Of a DNA stretch of 64,000 nucleotides, positions 53,861 through 63,163 are shown piece by piece. The translations under genes and the position numbers were made by a program. The number at the start of each line of letters is the position of its first letter. Within the stretch, counting starts at the first letter, position 1. The notes beneath the pieces are model-generated. The model had not been told where the DNA came from and ran no database searches. It worked only from the letters and a program-made list of their open reading frames with translations. Source of the DNA: UBA2377 sp964429385 (GTDB taxonomy: Bacteria > Verrucomicrobiota > Verrucomicrobiia > Opitutales > Opitutaceae); assembly GCA_964429385.1 (NCBI GenBank), contig CAYSBR010000004.1, positions 71,460 to 135,459 of the forward strand, read 5' to 3'.

Positions 53861-54508
53861 ATGGCCAACTCGTTTCCTAGTGCCGGCGGCAATCGTCCCC
53901 GTTCCGGTTATTATCAACGTCGTAACAACGACCCGTTTGCGAATATCCGTCGCAATCATCGCATCAAGGTCCCGCAGGTGCGCGTGATCTCTCCCGAGGG
54001 CAAGCAGCTCGGCGTCCTCGACACCCACAAGGCCATCACCCTTGCCTTGGAAGTCGGTCTCGACCTCGTGGAGGTTGCGCCCAATGCGACGCCGCCGGTG
54101 TGCCGCATCATGGATTTCGGCAAATACGTTTACGAGGAGCAGAAGAAGCACTCGAATTCGAAGACCACGGCCAGCAAGATCAAGGAGATCGAGTTCACCG
54201 CCCGCATTGCGGACGGAGACTTTTTCACGAAGCTGCGTCATGCCGAGGAATTCCTCAGCCATGGCAACAAGGTGAAGATGCGCCTGAAGTTCCGCGGACG
54301 TGAGATGGCGCACACCGAGATCGGCTTCGACGTGATGAAGCGCGCCATCACCGAGCTGGCGGGCATGGGCAACCCTGATGCCCAGCCGAAGCTTGTGGGT
54401 CGCAACATCAACGTGATGCTCACCCCTCTCCCGACGAACAAGCGCAAGCCTAAGTTCCACCTCGAGGAAGACGAAGGCGAAGAGGAGGAATCGTCAGCGG
54501 AGTCCTGA
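53861..54508 (+). CDS. infC: Translation initiation factor IF-3
   Basis: The 215-residue protein starts MANSFPSAGGNRPRSGYY. It has the N-domain RRNHRIKVPQVRVISPEGKQ, the linker and the C-domain KVKMRLKFRGREMAHTEIGFD. It ends in an acidic tail (EEDEGEEEESSAES) longer than in most IF-3. The start is ATG; a TTG one codon upstream is less likely. It is followed by an amidase gene 2 bp later, not by rpmI-rplT, which is the usual arrangement. IF-3 controls start-codon selection. Confidence 0.92.
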   Translation: MANSFPSAGGNRPRSGYYQRRNNDPFANIRRNHRIKVPQVRVISPEGKQLGVLDTHKAITLALEVGLDLVEVAPNATPPVCRIMDFGKYVYEEQKKHSNSKTTASKIKEIEFTARIADGDFFTKLRHAEEFLSHGNKVKMRLKFRGREMAHTEIGFDVMKRAITELAGMGNPDAQPKLVGRNINVMLTPLPTNKRKPKFHLEEDEGEEEESSAES

Positions 54509-54510
54509 GG

Positions 54511-55596
54511 ATGCGCCCTGTGCGCAGCCTTTGTCCTGGTTGGTTGCGCGCCGGAGCCGGGGCGTCGGCCCTGTTGCTGGTTGCAATCACCGGCCTCGCT
54601 GTCGGCCCAATGGCCGCTGCGACGCCGTCGGCGGCCGTATCACTTGCCGGTGTGGACTATATTGAGGCGGCCGCGTATGCGGCCCGCTTTGGCTTGAAAT
54701 CCGTTCCGGCGCCCGGGGAGGCCAAACTCATCTTGGAGAGCAAGTGGCATCGCCTCGAGTTCGAGGCGGCCAGCCGGGAGTGCCGGATCAATGGGGTGCG
54801 GGTGTTTCTCGGTGAGCCGGTGCGCCTGCACCGGGGGCGCTGGCATTTCGGCCGGCTTGATGCGGAAAAATTGCTCACCCCGATCCTGCTGCCCGGTGCG
54901 GATGCACCCGAGGTGCCGCGATTACGGGTGATTGTGCTCGACCCCGGTCACGGCGGAGGGGATCCCGGTATGCGGAATACGCGTCTGGGCCTGGAGGAGA
55001 AGACGCTTGCGCTGGATACGGCGCTTCGCTTGAAGCCGCTGCTCGAAGCACAAGGTTACAAGGTCGTTCTCACTCGTGGCGATGATCGCCAGCTGGCGCG
55101 GTCAAAGGCTGACGATCTGCGAGCGCGGGCCGGCCTGACGGGAGAAGTCGGGGCCGATCTTTTCATCAGTCTTCACTACAACTCTGTGGCTTCCGGCGCC
55201 GAGCGGGTTTCAGGGGTCGAGGTTTACACGCTGACGCCCCAATTCCAGTATTCCCATAGCGATTCGGGAAGGACGGATAGCACGGTGGGCATCGGCAACC
55301 TTGGCAACCGGCATGACCATTGGAATTCGCTGCTGGGCTATACCTTGCAGCGGGATCTGGTGGGCGGGCTCAAGGCTTCGGATCGCGGTCTCAAACGCGG
55401 CCGGCTGGCGGTGTTGCGGCTGGCTTCCTGCCCGGCGGTGCTGGTTGAGGCCGGTTTTCTTTCCAATGATACGGAGGCGGCGAAGATCGCCACGCCGGCT
55501 TACCGCCAGCAGATCGCCGCGATCCTGGCGGAAAGTGTGCGCCGGTATGCGGCGATGATTGAAGGCGTGCAGCGCCATCGTGCCGCGCAACCGTGA
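54511..55596 (+). CDS. N-acetylmuramoyl-L-alanine amidase (Ami_3)
   Basis: The 361-residue protein has an N-terminal signal/TM (about residues 14-32) and a beta-rich N-domain of about 100 residues. The amidase_3 domain has zinc-site motifs VLDPGHGGGDPG, a Glu in GLEEKTLALD and FISLHYNSV, with the catalytic Glu in LVEAGFLSN. It cleaves the peptide stem from MurNAc in the periplasm, often at division. The LRVIVLDPGHGG start suits AmiC-type enzymes. Cotranscribed with infC (2 bp gap). Confidence 0.9.
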   Translation: MRPVRSLCPGWLRAGAGASALLLVAITGLAVGPMAAATPSAAVSLAGVDYIEAAAYAARFGLKSVPAPGEAKLILESKWHRLEFEAASRECRINGVRVFLGEPVRLHRGRWHFGRLDAEKLLTPILLPGADAPEVPRLRVIVLDPGHGGGDPGMRNTRLGLEEKTLALDTALRLKPLLEAQGYKVVLTRGDDRQLARSKADDLRARAGLTGEVGADLFISLHYNSVASGAERVSGVEVYTLTPQFQYSHSDSGRTDSTVGIGNLGNRHDHWNSLLGYTLQRDLVGGLKASDRGLKRGRLAVLRLASCPAVLVEAGFLSNDTEAAKIATPAYRQQIAAILAESVRRYAAMIEGVQRHRAAQP

Positions 55597-55621
55597 AGCC
55601 TTGCTGGGGTCATTTCACCTC

Positions 55622-57172
55622 ATGACCTTCCGGTTGCGATGCTTGCTGGTGTTCGGAATTTTGCCAGGCTTTCTGCTGGCGGAAGCGGACCGTGTGATCG
55701 TGCTGGCGAATGCCGCCGATGAGGGTTCGCTGGAAATCGCGCGGCACTATGCGGCCCAGCGGCGGGTGCCGGTGGAAAACATCATCGCGCTGCCCATGCC
55801 GCAGGCGGAGACCATCAGCTGGCAGGAATTTGTGCGGGCGATCTGGCAGCCGCTGCAGGATGAGTTGATTCACCGGAGCTGGATTGACGGCATCCGGATC
55901 AATGCCACGGATGCCGCGGGGCGGACGAAATACGCCCCGTCGGGACATCGGATCGCCTACTTGGTGACTTGCCGTGGGGTGCCGCTGCGGATCAGCCACG
56001 ATCTTGCCCTGTCGGATATGTCGCGTGCGTCGGTGCGACCGGAGCTTCGGACGAATCAAGGGGCGGTGGACTCCGAGCTCAGCCTGCTGGCCCGCGGTGA
56101 TTACGCGCCGGAGGCATTTGTGCGAAATCTGCTTTTTCTCAAGGATCGGCCCGGGCGCTTCGAATTGGATGAAGTGGTCAGGGTTTCCCGGCTGGATGGT
56201 CCGACGGTGGAGGATGTGCTGACGATGATTGACCGCACGCTTCTCGCTGAGCGACAGGGGCTGCTGGGCCGGGCCTATGTGGATCTTTCGGGGCCGCACA
56301 CACTGGGGGAGGAATGGCTCGGCTCGGTGGTGCGAGAGTTGGAGGCGATGCACTTTGATCCGGAGGTTCACCGCGGTGAGGGAACATTTCCTGTGACCGC
56401 CCGGTTTGATGCTCCGGTGCTTTATTTCGGCTGGTATGCCCAGAACATCAACGGTCCCTTGAGTCTGCCGGATTTCCGGCTGCCGGCGGGGGCGATCGCC
56501 CTGCATATTCACAGCTATTCGGCGCATACGCTTCGCTCGACAACGGAGGGATGGTGCGGACCGCTGGTGGCGAGGGGGGCGGCGGCCACATTGGGCGCGG
56601 TGTTTGAGCCCTATCTTGAATTGATGCACCAACCACACCTGCTCCTGCGGTATCTGGCCCGCGGTCATACGCTGGGGGAGGCAGCGTATCATGCCCTGCC
56701 TGTGCTCAGCTGGCAGAATATCGTGGTGGGCGATCCGCTTTACCGGCCTTTTGCGCGTTCGTTATCTGCGCAATGGGCGGAACGGGCTGAGTTGCCGGAC
56801 GCGTCTCGCGGTTATGCAGTCCTGCGCGAAATGACACGTTTGCAGGCGTTGCAACAGGAGGCATCGGCGATCGCCCTGGCGCGGGAGGAGCTGGCGCGCC
56901 AGTCGCACTTGGCGTTGGCGGTGGCATTGGCCGAGAAGCTCGCGGAAGGCGGGGATCACGCGGCTGCGGTCGCGATCCTGGTCTCGGCAACACAAGTGAA
57001 CGCACCGCGCAGCGAGGAATGGGGGCTGCTGCGACGGGCCGCCGATTTGCTCGAAGTTGGCGGCGCCTCCGCGCAGGCGGCGTGGGTGAGGGAACGATTG
57101 CTCTCGGTCCCGGCATTGCCCGTCGAATGGCGCGAAGCAGAGATGGCGTCCCTGGGGCGGGTGCCGGAGTGA
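55622..57172 (+). CDS. TIGR03790-family exported protein
   Basis: The 516-residue protein has a signal peptide (LRCLLVFGILPGFLLAEA). It starts DRVIVLANAADEGSLEIARHY and has YLVTCRGVPLRI, YFGWYAQNINGPL and HSYSAHTLRS. These are the conserved patches of the TIGR03790 family, found in Verrucomicrobiota, Planctomycetota and others, with unknown function. The C-terminal 100 residues form TPR-like helices. It follows the amidase by 25 bp. Confidence 0.8.
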   Translation: MTFRLRCLLVFGILPGFLLAEADRVIVLANAADEGSLEIARHYAAQRRVPVENIIALPMPQAETISWQEFVRAIWQPLQDELIHRSWIDGIRINATDAAGRTKYAPSGHRIAYLVTCRGVPLRISHDLALSDMSRASVRPELRTNQGAVDSELSLLARGDYAPEAFVRNLLFLKDRPGRFELDEVVRVSRLDGPTVEDVLTMIDRTLLAERQGLLGRAYVDLSGPHTLGEEWLGSVVRELEAMHFDPEVHRGEGTFPVTARFDAPVLYFGWYAQNINGPLSLPDFRLPAGAIALHIHSYSAHTLRSTTEGWCGPLVARGAAATLGAVFEPYLELMHQPHLLLRYLARGHTLGEAAYHALPVLSWQNIVVGDPLYRPFARSLSAQWAERAELPDASRGYAVLREMTRLQALQQEASAIALAREELARQSHLALAVALAEKLAEGGDHAAAVAILVSATQVNAPRSEEWGLLRRAADLLEVGGASAQAAWVRERLLSVPALPVEWREAEMASLGRVPE

Positions 57173-57188
57173 GCGCGATACAGGAGGC

Positions 57189-57206
57189 GGCTATCAATCG
57201 ATAGCC
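57189..57206. terminator. Hairpin 1 between convergent genes
   Basis: GGCTATC (57189-57195) pairs with GATAGCC (57200-57206), loop AATC, in the gap between the convergent TIGR03790 and clpP genes. Confidence 0.5.
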
Positions 57207-57213
57207 TTGATGC

Positions 57214-57234
57214 AGCCGGGAGCGGCCCCCGGCT
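57214..57234. terminator. Hairpin 2 between convergent genes
   Basis: AGCCGGG (57214-57220) pairs with CCCGGCT (57228-57234) around a seven-base loop, and a short ACAATT follows. With hairpin 1 it could end transcripts from both sides. Confidence 0.45.
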
Positions 57235-57260
57235 ACAATTCCATCGATCAGGGGCGCAGG

Positions 57261-57908
57261 TCAGACTTTATCCACAATGCGATCCGCGAGGCCGTATTCG
57301 ATGGCCTCCTGAGCATTGAGGTAGAAGTCGCGGTCCGTATCGCGCGTGATGCGCTCCAAGGGCTGGCCGGAGGCGGTGGCGAGGATCTGGTTCAGCTCGG
57401 CCCGCAGTTTTTCCATCTCCTGGGCCTGGATGTTGATATCCGTCGCCGGGCCGATGAAGCGGCCGGAAATGAGCGGCTGGTGAATGAGCACGCGGGAGTG
57501 CGGGTAGAGCAGGCGGCGGCCTTTCTTGGCGCCGCTGAGCAGGATCGAGCCCATCGAGGCGGCCATGCCGGTGACAATCACGGTCACGGGCGAAGTGATG
57601 AGCTGCATGGTGTCATACACGGCCATGCCGGCGGTGATGGAGCCGCCCGGGGTGTTGATGTAGAAGAAAATCTCTTTTCCGGGAGCGGAGGCCTCAAGGT
57701 AGAGGAGCTTTTCAGTGATGTCCTTGGCCGTTTCGTCGGTCACGGCTCCCCAGAGGAAGAGCTTCCGCTGTTCCAGGAATTTGCGCTGGATGAGCAGGGC
57801 AACCGGCGCGCCGGGCTTTTTCACGGCACCGTTTTCCTCGTCGTCATCGTCCTCGTCGGCACGGGGCAGGGGGGCGGAAAGTCCGGGCTGGAGATTGTCA
57901 AAATGCAT
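57261..57908 (-). CDS. clpP: ATP-dependent Clp protease proteolytic subunit
   Basis: The 215-residue protein has the catalytic triad Ser118 (GMAASMGS), His143 (RVLIHQP) and Asp194 (TDRDFYL). Peptidase motifs YINTPGGSITAGMAVYD and YGLADRI are present. An N-terminal extension of about 30 residues contains DEDDDDEE, which is not typical of ClpP; the processing site in other ClpPs lies near the start of the core. No clpX or other Clp ATPase gene is in the window. It is convergent with the TIGR03790 gene. Confidence 0.92.
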   Translation of the reverse strand: MHFDNLQPGLSAPLPRADEDDDDEENGAVKKPGAPVALLIQRKFLEQRKLFLWGAVTDETAKDITEKLLYLEASAPGKEIFFYINTPGGSITAGMAVYDTMQLITSPVTVIVTGMAASMGSILLSGAKKGRRLLYPHSRVLIHQPLISGRFIGPATDINIQAQEMEKLRAELNQILATASGQPLERITRDTDRDFYLNAQEAIEYGLADRIVDKV

Positions 57909-58009
57909 AGGGCGCCAAGGTGGGTGGTGCGGGTGATTTTGGCAAGGGCCGAGCAGGGATTGTGCGTCATCGGCATTGCCAGTGAGGGTGGAAACGACAG
58001 GCTGCGGAC

Positions 58010-59665
58010 ATGGCGAAAAACCGGCGGAGGCGCATCAGCGGACAGATTGTGGATCTGCACGCCCGGCGGGTTTTTCCGGGCTGGGTGGAATGGCTGGACG
58101 GACGGATCGTTCACATCATGGAGGATGCCGCGGTGCGGGAGCGGCGACTGATCCTGCCCGGGTTCGTGGATGCGCACATTCACATCGAGAGTTCCCTGCT
58201 GCCGCCCGCGGAATTCGCCCGGCTGGCCGTGGTTCATGGCACAGTGGCAACGGTCTCGGATCCCCACGAAATTGCCAATGTATTGGGCCTGCGTGGCGTG
58301 ATACATATGATCCGCGACGGCGGGCGCGTGCCTTTGAAATTCAACTTCGGCGCACCTTCCTGCGTGCCGGCGACGAGGTTTGAAACCGCCGGAGCGACTC
58401 TGGACGCCAGGGCGGTGACGCGGTTGTTGCACCGAAAGGACATTCGCTATCTGGCGGAAGTAATGAACTTCCCCGGGGTCTTGGCTGGAGATCCGGAACT
58501 GAAGGCGATGATCGCCGCCGCCGAAAAGGCGGGAAAGCCGGTGGACGGGCACGCGCCGGGCCTGCGTGGTGAACAGGCGCACGCGTATGCGGCGGCCGGG
58601 CCGTCCACCGACCATGAGTGTTTCACGCTGGAGGAAGCGCAGGACAAGCTGGCGGCGGGCATGAAAATCCTCATTCGGGAAGGCTCGGCGGCCCGGAATT
58701 TCGACGCGCTGGCGCCTTTGCTGGAGACGCATCCCAAACGGGTGATGTTTTGCTGCGATGATCTGCATCCCGACTTGCTCATCGGCGGACATATTGACCG
58801 GCATGTGCGCCGCGCACTGGCGCTGGGCGTGGATCGGTTCGACGCGCTGCGCTGCGCCAGTGTGAATCCGGTTGAGCATTACCGATTGGCAGTGGGTTTG
58901 CTGCGCGAAGGGGATCCGGCGGATTTCATCGTGGTGGATGGATGGCGGAGGTTTCGCGTCCTGCGCACTTATCTGGGCGGTGAGCTGGTGGCGGCGAACG
59001 GACGCAGTCGGTTGCCGCGGCAGCACGGGACGACGCCGAACAAATTTAAAGCGCAGGCCAGAAAACCGGCTGACTTTGAGTGCAGGCAGGCGGGGATGGA
59101 TCCCGTGCCGCACATCAATGTCATCGAGGCACTGAATGGCCAGCTGGTGACCCGCCACCTGCGCGAGCCGGCACGACTCGTCGCCGGCTGCATCAGGCCC
59201 GACTTGAAGCGCGACATCCTCAAGATCGCGGTCGTCAATCGCTACGTCCCGCGCGCGCCTGTGGCCGTGGGGTTTATCCGGGGCTTTGGGCTCAAGGCGG
59301 GTGCCATTGCCTCATCCGTGGCCCATGACTCGCACAATATCGTGGCGGTCGGGTGTGACGATGAATCGCTCGCGGCGGCGGTGAATCAGGTCATCCGTCA
59401 CCGGGGAGGCTTGAGTATCGTGGGACGCGGCCGACGCGCTGTGCTCCCGCTGCCCATCGCTGGTCTGATGTCGGATCGCCCCGGCCGCGAGGTGGCCCGG
59501 CGTTACACAGAGCTGGACCGCCTCGCGAAGCGGCTGGGCTCTGCGCTGGATGCGCCTTTCATGACTTTGTCCTTCATGGCCCTGCTGGTGATCCCTGATT
59601 TAAAGCTGAGCGACCGGGGGTTGTTCACCGCCAGCAAATGGGGCTTTGTGCCGGTGGCGGACTGA
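58010..59665 (+). CDS. ade: Adenine deaminase
   Basis: The 551-residue amidohydrolase has LPGFVDAHIHIESS (metal His), VSDPHEIANVLG, GKPVDGHAPGL and FCCDDLHPDLL, all typical of Ade-type adenine deaminases. The C-terminal domain has the family motif AHDSHNIVAVGCDD. It converts adenine to hypoxanthine plus ammonia in purine salvage, using Mn/Fe. The length is normal. Convergent with the DegP-like gene. Confidence 0.92.
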   Translation: MAKNRRRRISGQIVDLHARRVFPGWVEWLDGRIVHIMEDAAVRERRLILPGFVDAHIHIESSLLPPAEFARLAVVHGTVATVSDPHEIANVLGLRGVIHMIRDGGRVPLKFNFGAPSCVPATRFETAGATLDARAVTRLLHRKDIRYLAEVMNFPGVLAGDPELKAMIAAAEKAGKPVDGHAPGLRGEQAHAYAAAGPSTDHECFTLEEAQDKLAAGMKILIREGSAARNFDALAPLLETHPKRVMFCCDDLHPDLLIGGHIDRHVRRALALGVDRFDALRCASVNPVEHYRLAVGLLREGDPADFIVVDGWRRFRVLRTYLGGELVAANGRSRLPRQHGTTPNKFKAQARKPADFECRQAGMDPVPHINVIEALNGQLVTRHLREPARLVAGCIRPDLKRDILKIAVVNRYVPRAPVAVGFIRGFGLKAGAIASSVAHDSHNIVAVGCDDESLAAAVNQVIRHRGGLSIVGRGRRAVLPLPIAGLMSDRPGREVARRYTELDRLAKRLGSALDAPFMTLSFMALLVIPDLKLSDRGLFTASKWGFVPVAD

Positions 59666-59690
59666 TTGAGTGAAGCGGTGGTTCTGCTGA

Positions 59691-59713
59691 GGAAAGGCTC
59701 ATTTGGCCTTTCC
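59691..59713. terminator. Hairpin at the ade/protease 3-prime junction
   Basis: GGAAAGGC (59691-59698) pairs with GCCTTTCC (59706-59713) around TCATTTG. It overlaps the stop codon of the protease gene and lies 25 bp after the ade stop. Without a T-run it is a tentative terminator. Confidence 0.4.
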
Positions 59714-61222
59714 GCTCCACACGGCCATGGTGTCGGGCGTGCCTTGGGCGCGGATGTCGTTGTCGCTGAGGATATCCTCGGTCACGTCGAGCAGTTCCTG
59801 GCGGGAAAACACCAGGGTTTCGGTGCCTTGGCCGGCGAAGGTGAATTCAAGGAATTCGCTGTCCGCGGCCCGGAGAAGCTCGACCAGATGCTTGAGGTTC
59901 CTCGGGCGGATGCCGTTCAAGGTTTCGATGACGCGACCGGCGGGGTTGTTGTAACCCTTGGTGAGCCGGTGGGGAAAGAAAGGGGAGGAGATTGCCACGA
60001 GTTCCTCGCCCTCGAAACGGGGACGGTCGATGCGCCGGGTGATGAGCGGGGTCTCGGCGAAGGTAAGGGCGTTGAGGAGCGCGAAGTTGTTGAATCCGGC
60101 GATGAATTCCTGGGTGACGGCGGAAAAAACCAGCGGGCCGTGGATGAAGTAGCTCGGATAATCACCCTGCAGGAAGGGTGCGACCAGCAGGCGCTCGTCG
60201 GTGACGGGCACGTTCACGGTGAGTTCGCGGCCTTCGCGGATGAGGGTGAGCGGAATGGAGCCATTCTTCACCGCCTGCTGGATGCGATATTTGAACATCA
60301 CGCGGATGTTTTCGCCGATGATGATCATGCCCTCGTTATCGATGCGGACACCGTCGATGTGAGTGATGACATCCCAGAGCTGGAGAGGATAATCGGAACC
60401 AGTGTTTTCGATCTGCCGTACCACTACGCCTTCGACATTGCGGTCAAGCTTCAGAAAGGCGCGGAGGCTGGGGTTGATGAGGGGCTGAAAGTCGTCGAAG
60501 TTGACGGGCTTGCCATCGTAACGGCCGTCGCCGATGTCGGCGAGGAAGAGGTCAATCTCTTCGTTGGGGATGATATAGCCGATGTTGTCGCTGCCGCCGA
60601 GGCGGGAGAAGGCGATGCCGATCATCTTGTCGTCCACGAGGGCGGGACCGCCACTGTTGCCGGGGTTGATGGCGGCATCAATCTGCACGCGCAGGCCGGC
60701 GGCCGGGTAGTTGTAGGAGGCGAATTCGATGCGGGAGACGATTCCCTTGGTGATGGAAAGCGTGGTGCCGCCCGCGGGGAAGCCGTAGGCCATCACGGTA
60801 TCCTTGATGCCGGGCAGAGCCTCGGCACGGGGCAGGGGCGCGCGGGTGTCGAAGAAGGACTCATCATCGAGCCGGAGCACGGCGAGATCCATGGCGGTGG
60901 AATAGGCTTCGACGGTGGCGGTGTATTTGTCGCCCGACTGATTGGGCTGCACCTGGATCTGACTGGCGTAGCCGACGACGTGGGCGTTGGTGAGGATGCG
61001 CCGCCCTTCGATGATGACGCCGGTGCCGGTGCCTTCCCTCGGCGGCTGCTTGGCCCATGGCCGGTAAAGGTCGGGATAGCGGGCGGTGGCGAAGATTTTC
61101 ACCACTGAGTTTTCCAAGGCCGGCGAGGGTTCCTCCTCGGCATGGAGGGAGGAAAACGCGAGACCGGCACCAAAGAGCAACGCCGCTACAAGCAGGCGGA
61201 CCGGGGAGGGGAATGAAAACAT
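59699..61222 (-). CDS. DegP/HtrA-like trypsin-type serine protease with PDZ domains
   Basis: The protein has about 507 residues from MFSFPSPVRLL with a signal peptide (LLVAALLFGAGLAFSSLHA). Catalytic residues are His81 (LTNAHVV), Asp112 (AMDLAVLRLD) and Ser190 (NPGNSGGPAL). One PDZ domain (about 255-345) has LQLWDVITHIDGVRI; the C-terminal region (about 380-490) may be a second, degenerate PDZ. This resembles the plant Deg9/cyanobacterial HhoA group more than classical DegP. An ATG 17 codons upstream (61273) is possible but adds nothing recognisable. It is in line with sufT upstream. Confidence 0.88.
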   Translation of the reverse strand: MFSFPSPVRLLVAALLFGAGLAFSSLHAEEEPSPALENSVVKIFATARYPDLYRPWAKQPPREGTGTGVIIEGRRILTNAHVVGYASQIQVQPNQSGDKYTATVEAYSTAMDLAVLRLDDESFFDTRAPLPRAEALPGIKDTVMAYGFPAGGTTLSITKGIVSRIEFASYNYPAAGLRVQIDAAINPGNSGGPALVDDKMIGIAFSRLGGSDNIGYIIPNEEIDLFLADIGDGRYDGKPVNFDDFQPLINPSLRAFLKLDRNVEGVVVRQIENTGSDYPLQLWDVITHIDGVRIDNEGMIIIGENIRVMFKYRIQQAVKNGSIPLTLIREGRELTVNVPVTDERLLVAPFLQGDYPSYFIHGPLVFSAVTQEFIAGFNNFALLNALTFAETPLITRRIDRPRFEGEELVAISSPFFPHRLTKGYNNPAGRVIETLNGIRPRNLKHLVELLRAADSEFLEFTFAGQGTETLVFSRQELLDVTEDILSDNDIRAQGTPDTMAVWSGKAK

Positions 61223-61283
61223 CACAGCCCCGACCTTAGAGGACCGGGGCCGTGAGGAAAGCGCAGAAAACAAGTGTGCGGGA

Positions 61284-61838
61284 TCAGATCAGCCCCAGCT
61301 TCATTTTGCCTTCTTCGCTGATCATGGACTGGTTCCACGCTGGCTCCCAGGTGATCCGCACATCCGCGTCGGCGACGCCGGGGACAAGGAGGACCTTGCT
61401 TTTGGCATCTTCAGCGATGACCGGGCCCATGCCGCAGCCGGGGGCGGTGAGTGTCATGGCGATGCTAACCTTGTAGCCTTCCTCGGGGGCCTCGCGCTTT
61501 TCAATGTCGAGCGAGTAGATAAGCCCGAGGTCAACGATGTTGACCGGAATTTCGGGGTCGAAAACCTTGCGCAGCTGCGCCCACACGGTCTCGGGGTCCG
61601 GCGAACCATCGGGCAGGGGGGCGGCTTGCACGGTGCTTTCGTCGGCCTGCTCGCCGAGGGCGTCGGCATCCTTGCCGTCGATCCGGAAAAGCCCCGTGTC
61701 CGTTTGCACGGTGTAGCTGCCACCCAGGGTCTGATGGATGAAGATGCGGGTGCCGGCCGGCAGTGTGTGTTTGTCCCCCGACGGGATCTGCGTGACGGTG
61801 ACTTCGCGGGAGAGCGTGCGGTCTTTGTTCTGGGACAT
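61284..61838 (-). CDS. sufT: SUF-system assembly protein SufT
   Basis: The 184-residue protein has a C-terminal DUF59/MIP18-like domain with VWAQLRKVFDPEIPVNIVDLGLIYSL and TAPGCGMGPVIAEDA (conserved Cys). The N-terminal half (about 1-80) is the SufT-specific beta region with IPSGDKHTLPAGTRIFIHQ. SufT helps mature Fe-S proteins, mainly under high demand. The gene is 5 bp after sufD, in the suf operon. Confidence 0.9.
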   Translation of the reverse strand: MSQNKDRTLSREVTVTQIPSGDKHTLPAGTRIFIHQTLGGSYTVQTDTGLFRIDGKDADALGEQADESTVQAAPLPDGSPDPETVWAQLRKVFDPEIPVNIVDLGLIYSLDIEKREAPEEGYKVSIAMTLTAPGCGMGPVIAEDAKSKVLLVPGVADADVRITWEPAWNQSMISEEGKMKLGLI

Positions 61839-61843
61839 GGCGC

Positions 61844-63154
61844 TTATTGTTTGAATTTCGACTGGATGAACCGGCTGAGCGCGGCGTGGAGGTGATCGTC
61901 GGACAGCTTGTCCAGGACTTCCTCAAAGAAGCCGAAGACGAGCAGTTCGTGGGCGTGGGCAGGGGAGATGCCCCGGGCTTCAAGGTAGAATTGCTGCTCT
62001 GGATCAATGCGGGCGGTGGTGGCTCCGTGGGTGCAGCGGACGTCATTGGCCTCGATCTCAAGTCCCGGAAGACTGTTGGCCTCGGCGGTCTCGCTGAGCA
62101 TGAGGTTGCGGTTGCTCTGGTAGGCGTCGGTCTTCTGCCCGTCGGGCTCCACGACAATAAGGCCGGAGAAAATAGTGCGGGCCTGGTCGAGGAGGACGTT
62201 TTTGTAGAGAAGATTGGAGGAGGTGTGGGGAGCGGCGTGGGTTTGCAGCGTGCGCTGGTCGAACTCCTGCGTGCCGTGGGCGATGGTGAGCGAAAGCATC
62301 TCGCTGTGGGCGCCGGGAGCGAGGAGGCGGCTGTGCGACTCGTGGCGGGACTGGCGTCCGCCGAGATGCAGGTTGAGCGAGAAGACGTGCGCGTCGCGGC
62401 CCGCGGCGATGGCGTTGCTCTGGAAAGCCTGGGTGGTATCAGACCAATTCTGGACGCCGACGTAGGTGAGGTAGGCACCGGCGGCGGCATGCAGATCATT
62501 CACCCCGGAAACGAAGTGGGTGGTGCCGTTTTCCGCGGAGACGAAAAATTCCACGAGCGTGGCCTTGGCCTGGTCTTCAAGGATAACCAGGGTGTGGGGG
62601 AAGGTGGCCATGTGGTCCCCGGAGAGGGTATGCTCGACGACAAAGGGCAGGGGAATCTCCACGCCGCGCGGGACGTAGAGCAGGGCTCCGGTGGAGCAGA
62701 AGGCGGTGTTCAGCTCGGCGAATTTTTCGCTGCCGAGGGAGACGGGATGCTTGCGGAAATACTGCCGCACGAGGTCACCGTGCTCGCGCAGCGCCTCATC
62801 GAGGGGAGCGAAGATCACGCCCTGTTCCTTGAGTTCCGTGGCGAGGGCGGTGCGGTGAGTGATCTGGCGATTGGAGAAGGTCAGCTCAGCGACGCGGGGG
62901 AAACCGGGCAGGTGCGGTGTGTGCGGCGCGGGCTGGCCGGGGAGCACGAAGCCGGCGAGGTCGATGCCCCGCAGATTGGAGAAGCGCCAGCGCTCGTCGG
63001 TGCGGACGGGCAGGGGCATCGCGAGGTATTGATTCCACGCGGTTTTCTTCGCTTCCAGCCACCAGGCGGGCAGATCGCTGCGGTTGGCGATGTGCGCGAT
63101 GAAACGCTCTTGGTTGAAGTCGGAGGAAGAACGAGTGTCAGGAACGGCAGACAT
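61844..63154 (-). CDS. sufD: Fe-S cluster assembly scaffold SufD
   Basis: The 436-residue SufB/D-family beta-helix protein has the N-terminal ARRWRFSNLRGIDL-type block, then TLVEFFVSAENGTTHFVSG. The key C-terminal sequence DVRCTHGATTARIDPEQQFYLEARG includes the conserved His at the SufB-SufD interface. It forms SufBC2D with SufB and SufC and is needed for iron handling. The gene is downstream of sufB with a 92-bp gap holding a large hairpin. Confidence 0.92.
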   Translation of the reverse strand: MSAVPDTRSSSDFNQERFIAHIANRSDLPAWWLEAKKTAWNQYLAMPLPVRTDERWRFSNLRGIDLAGFVLPGQPAPHTPHLPGFPRVAELTFSNRQITHRTALATELKEQGVIFAPLDEALREHGDLVRQYFRKHPVSLGSEKFAELNTAFCSTGALLYVPRGVEIPLPFVVEHTLSGDHMATFPHTLVILEDQAKATLVEFFVSAENGTTHFVSGVNDLHAAAGAYLTYVGVQNWSDTTQAFQSNAIAAGRDAHVFSLNLHLGGRQSRHESHSRLLAPGAHSEMLSLTIAHGTQEFDQRTLQTHAAPHTSSNLLYKNVLLDQARTIFSGLIVVEPDGQKTDAYQSNRNLMLSETAEANSLPGLEIEANDVRCTHGATTARIDPEQQFYLEARGISPAHAHELLVFGFFEEVLDKLSDDHLHAALSRFIQSKFKQ

Positions 63155-63163
63155 GGGAATTTT

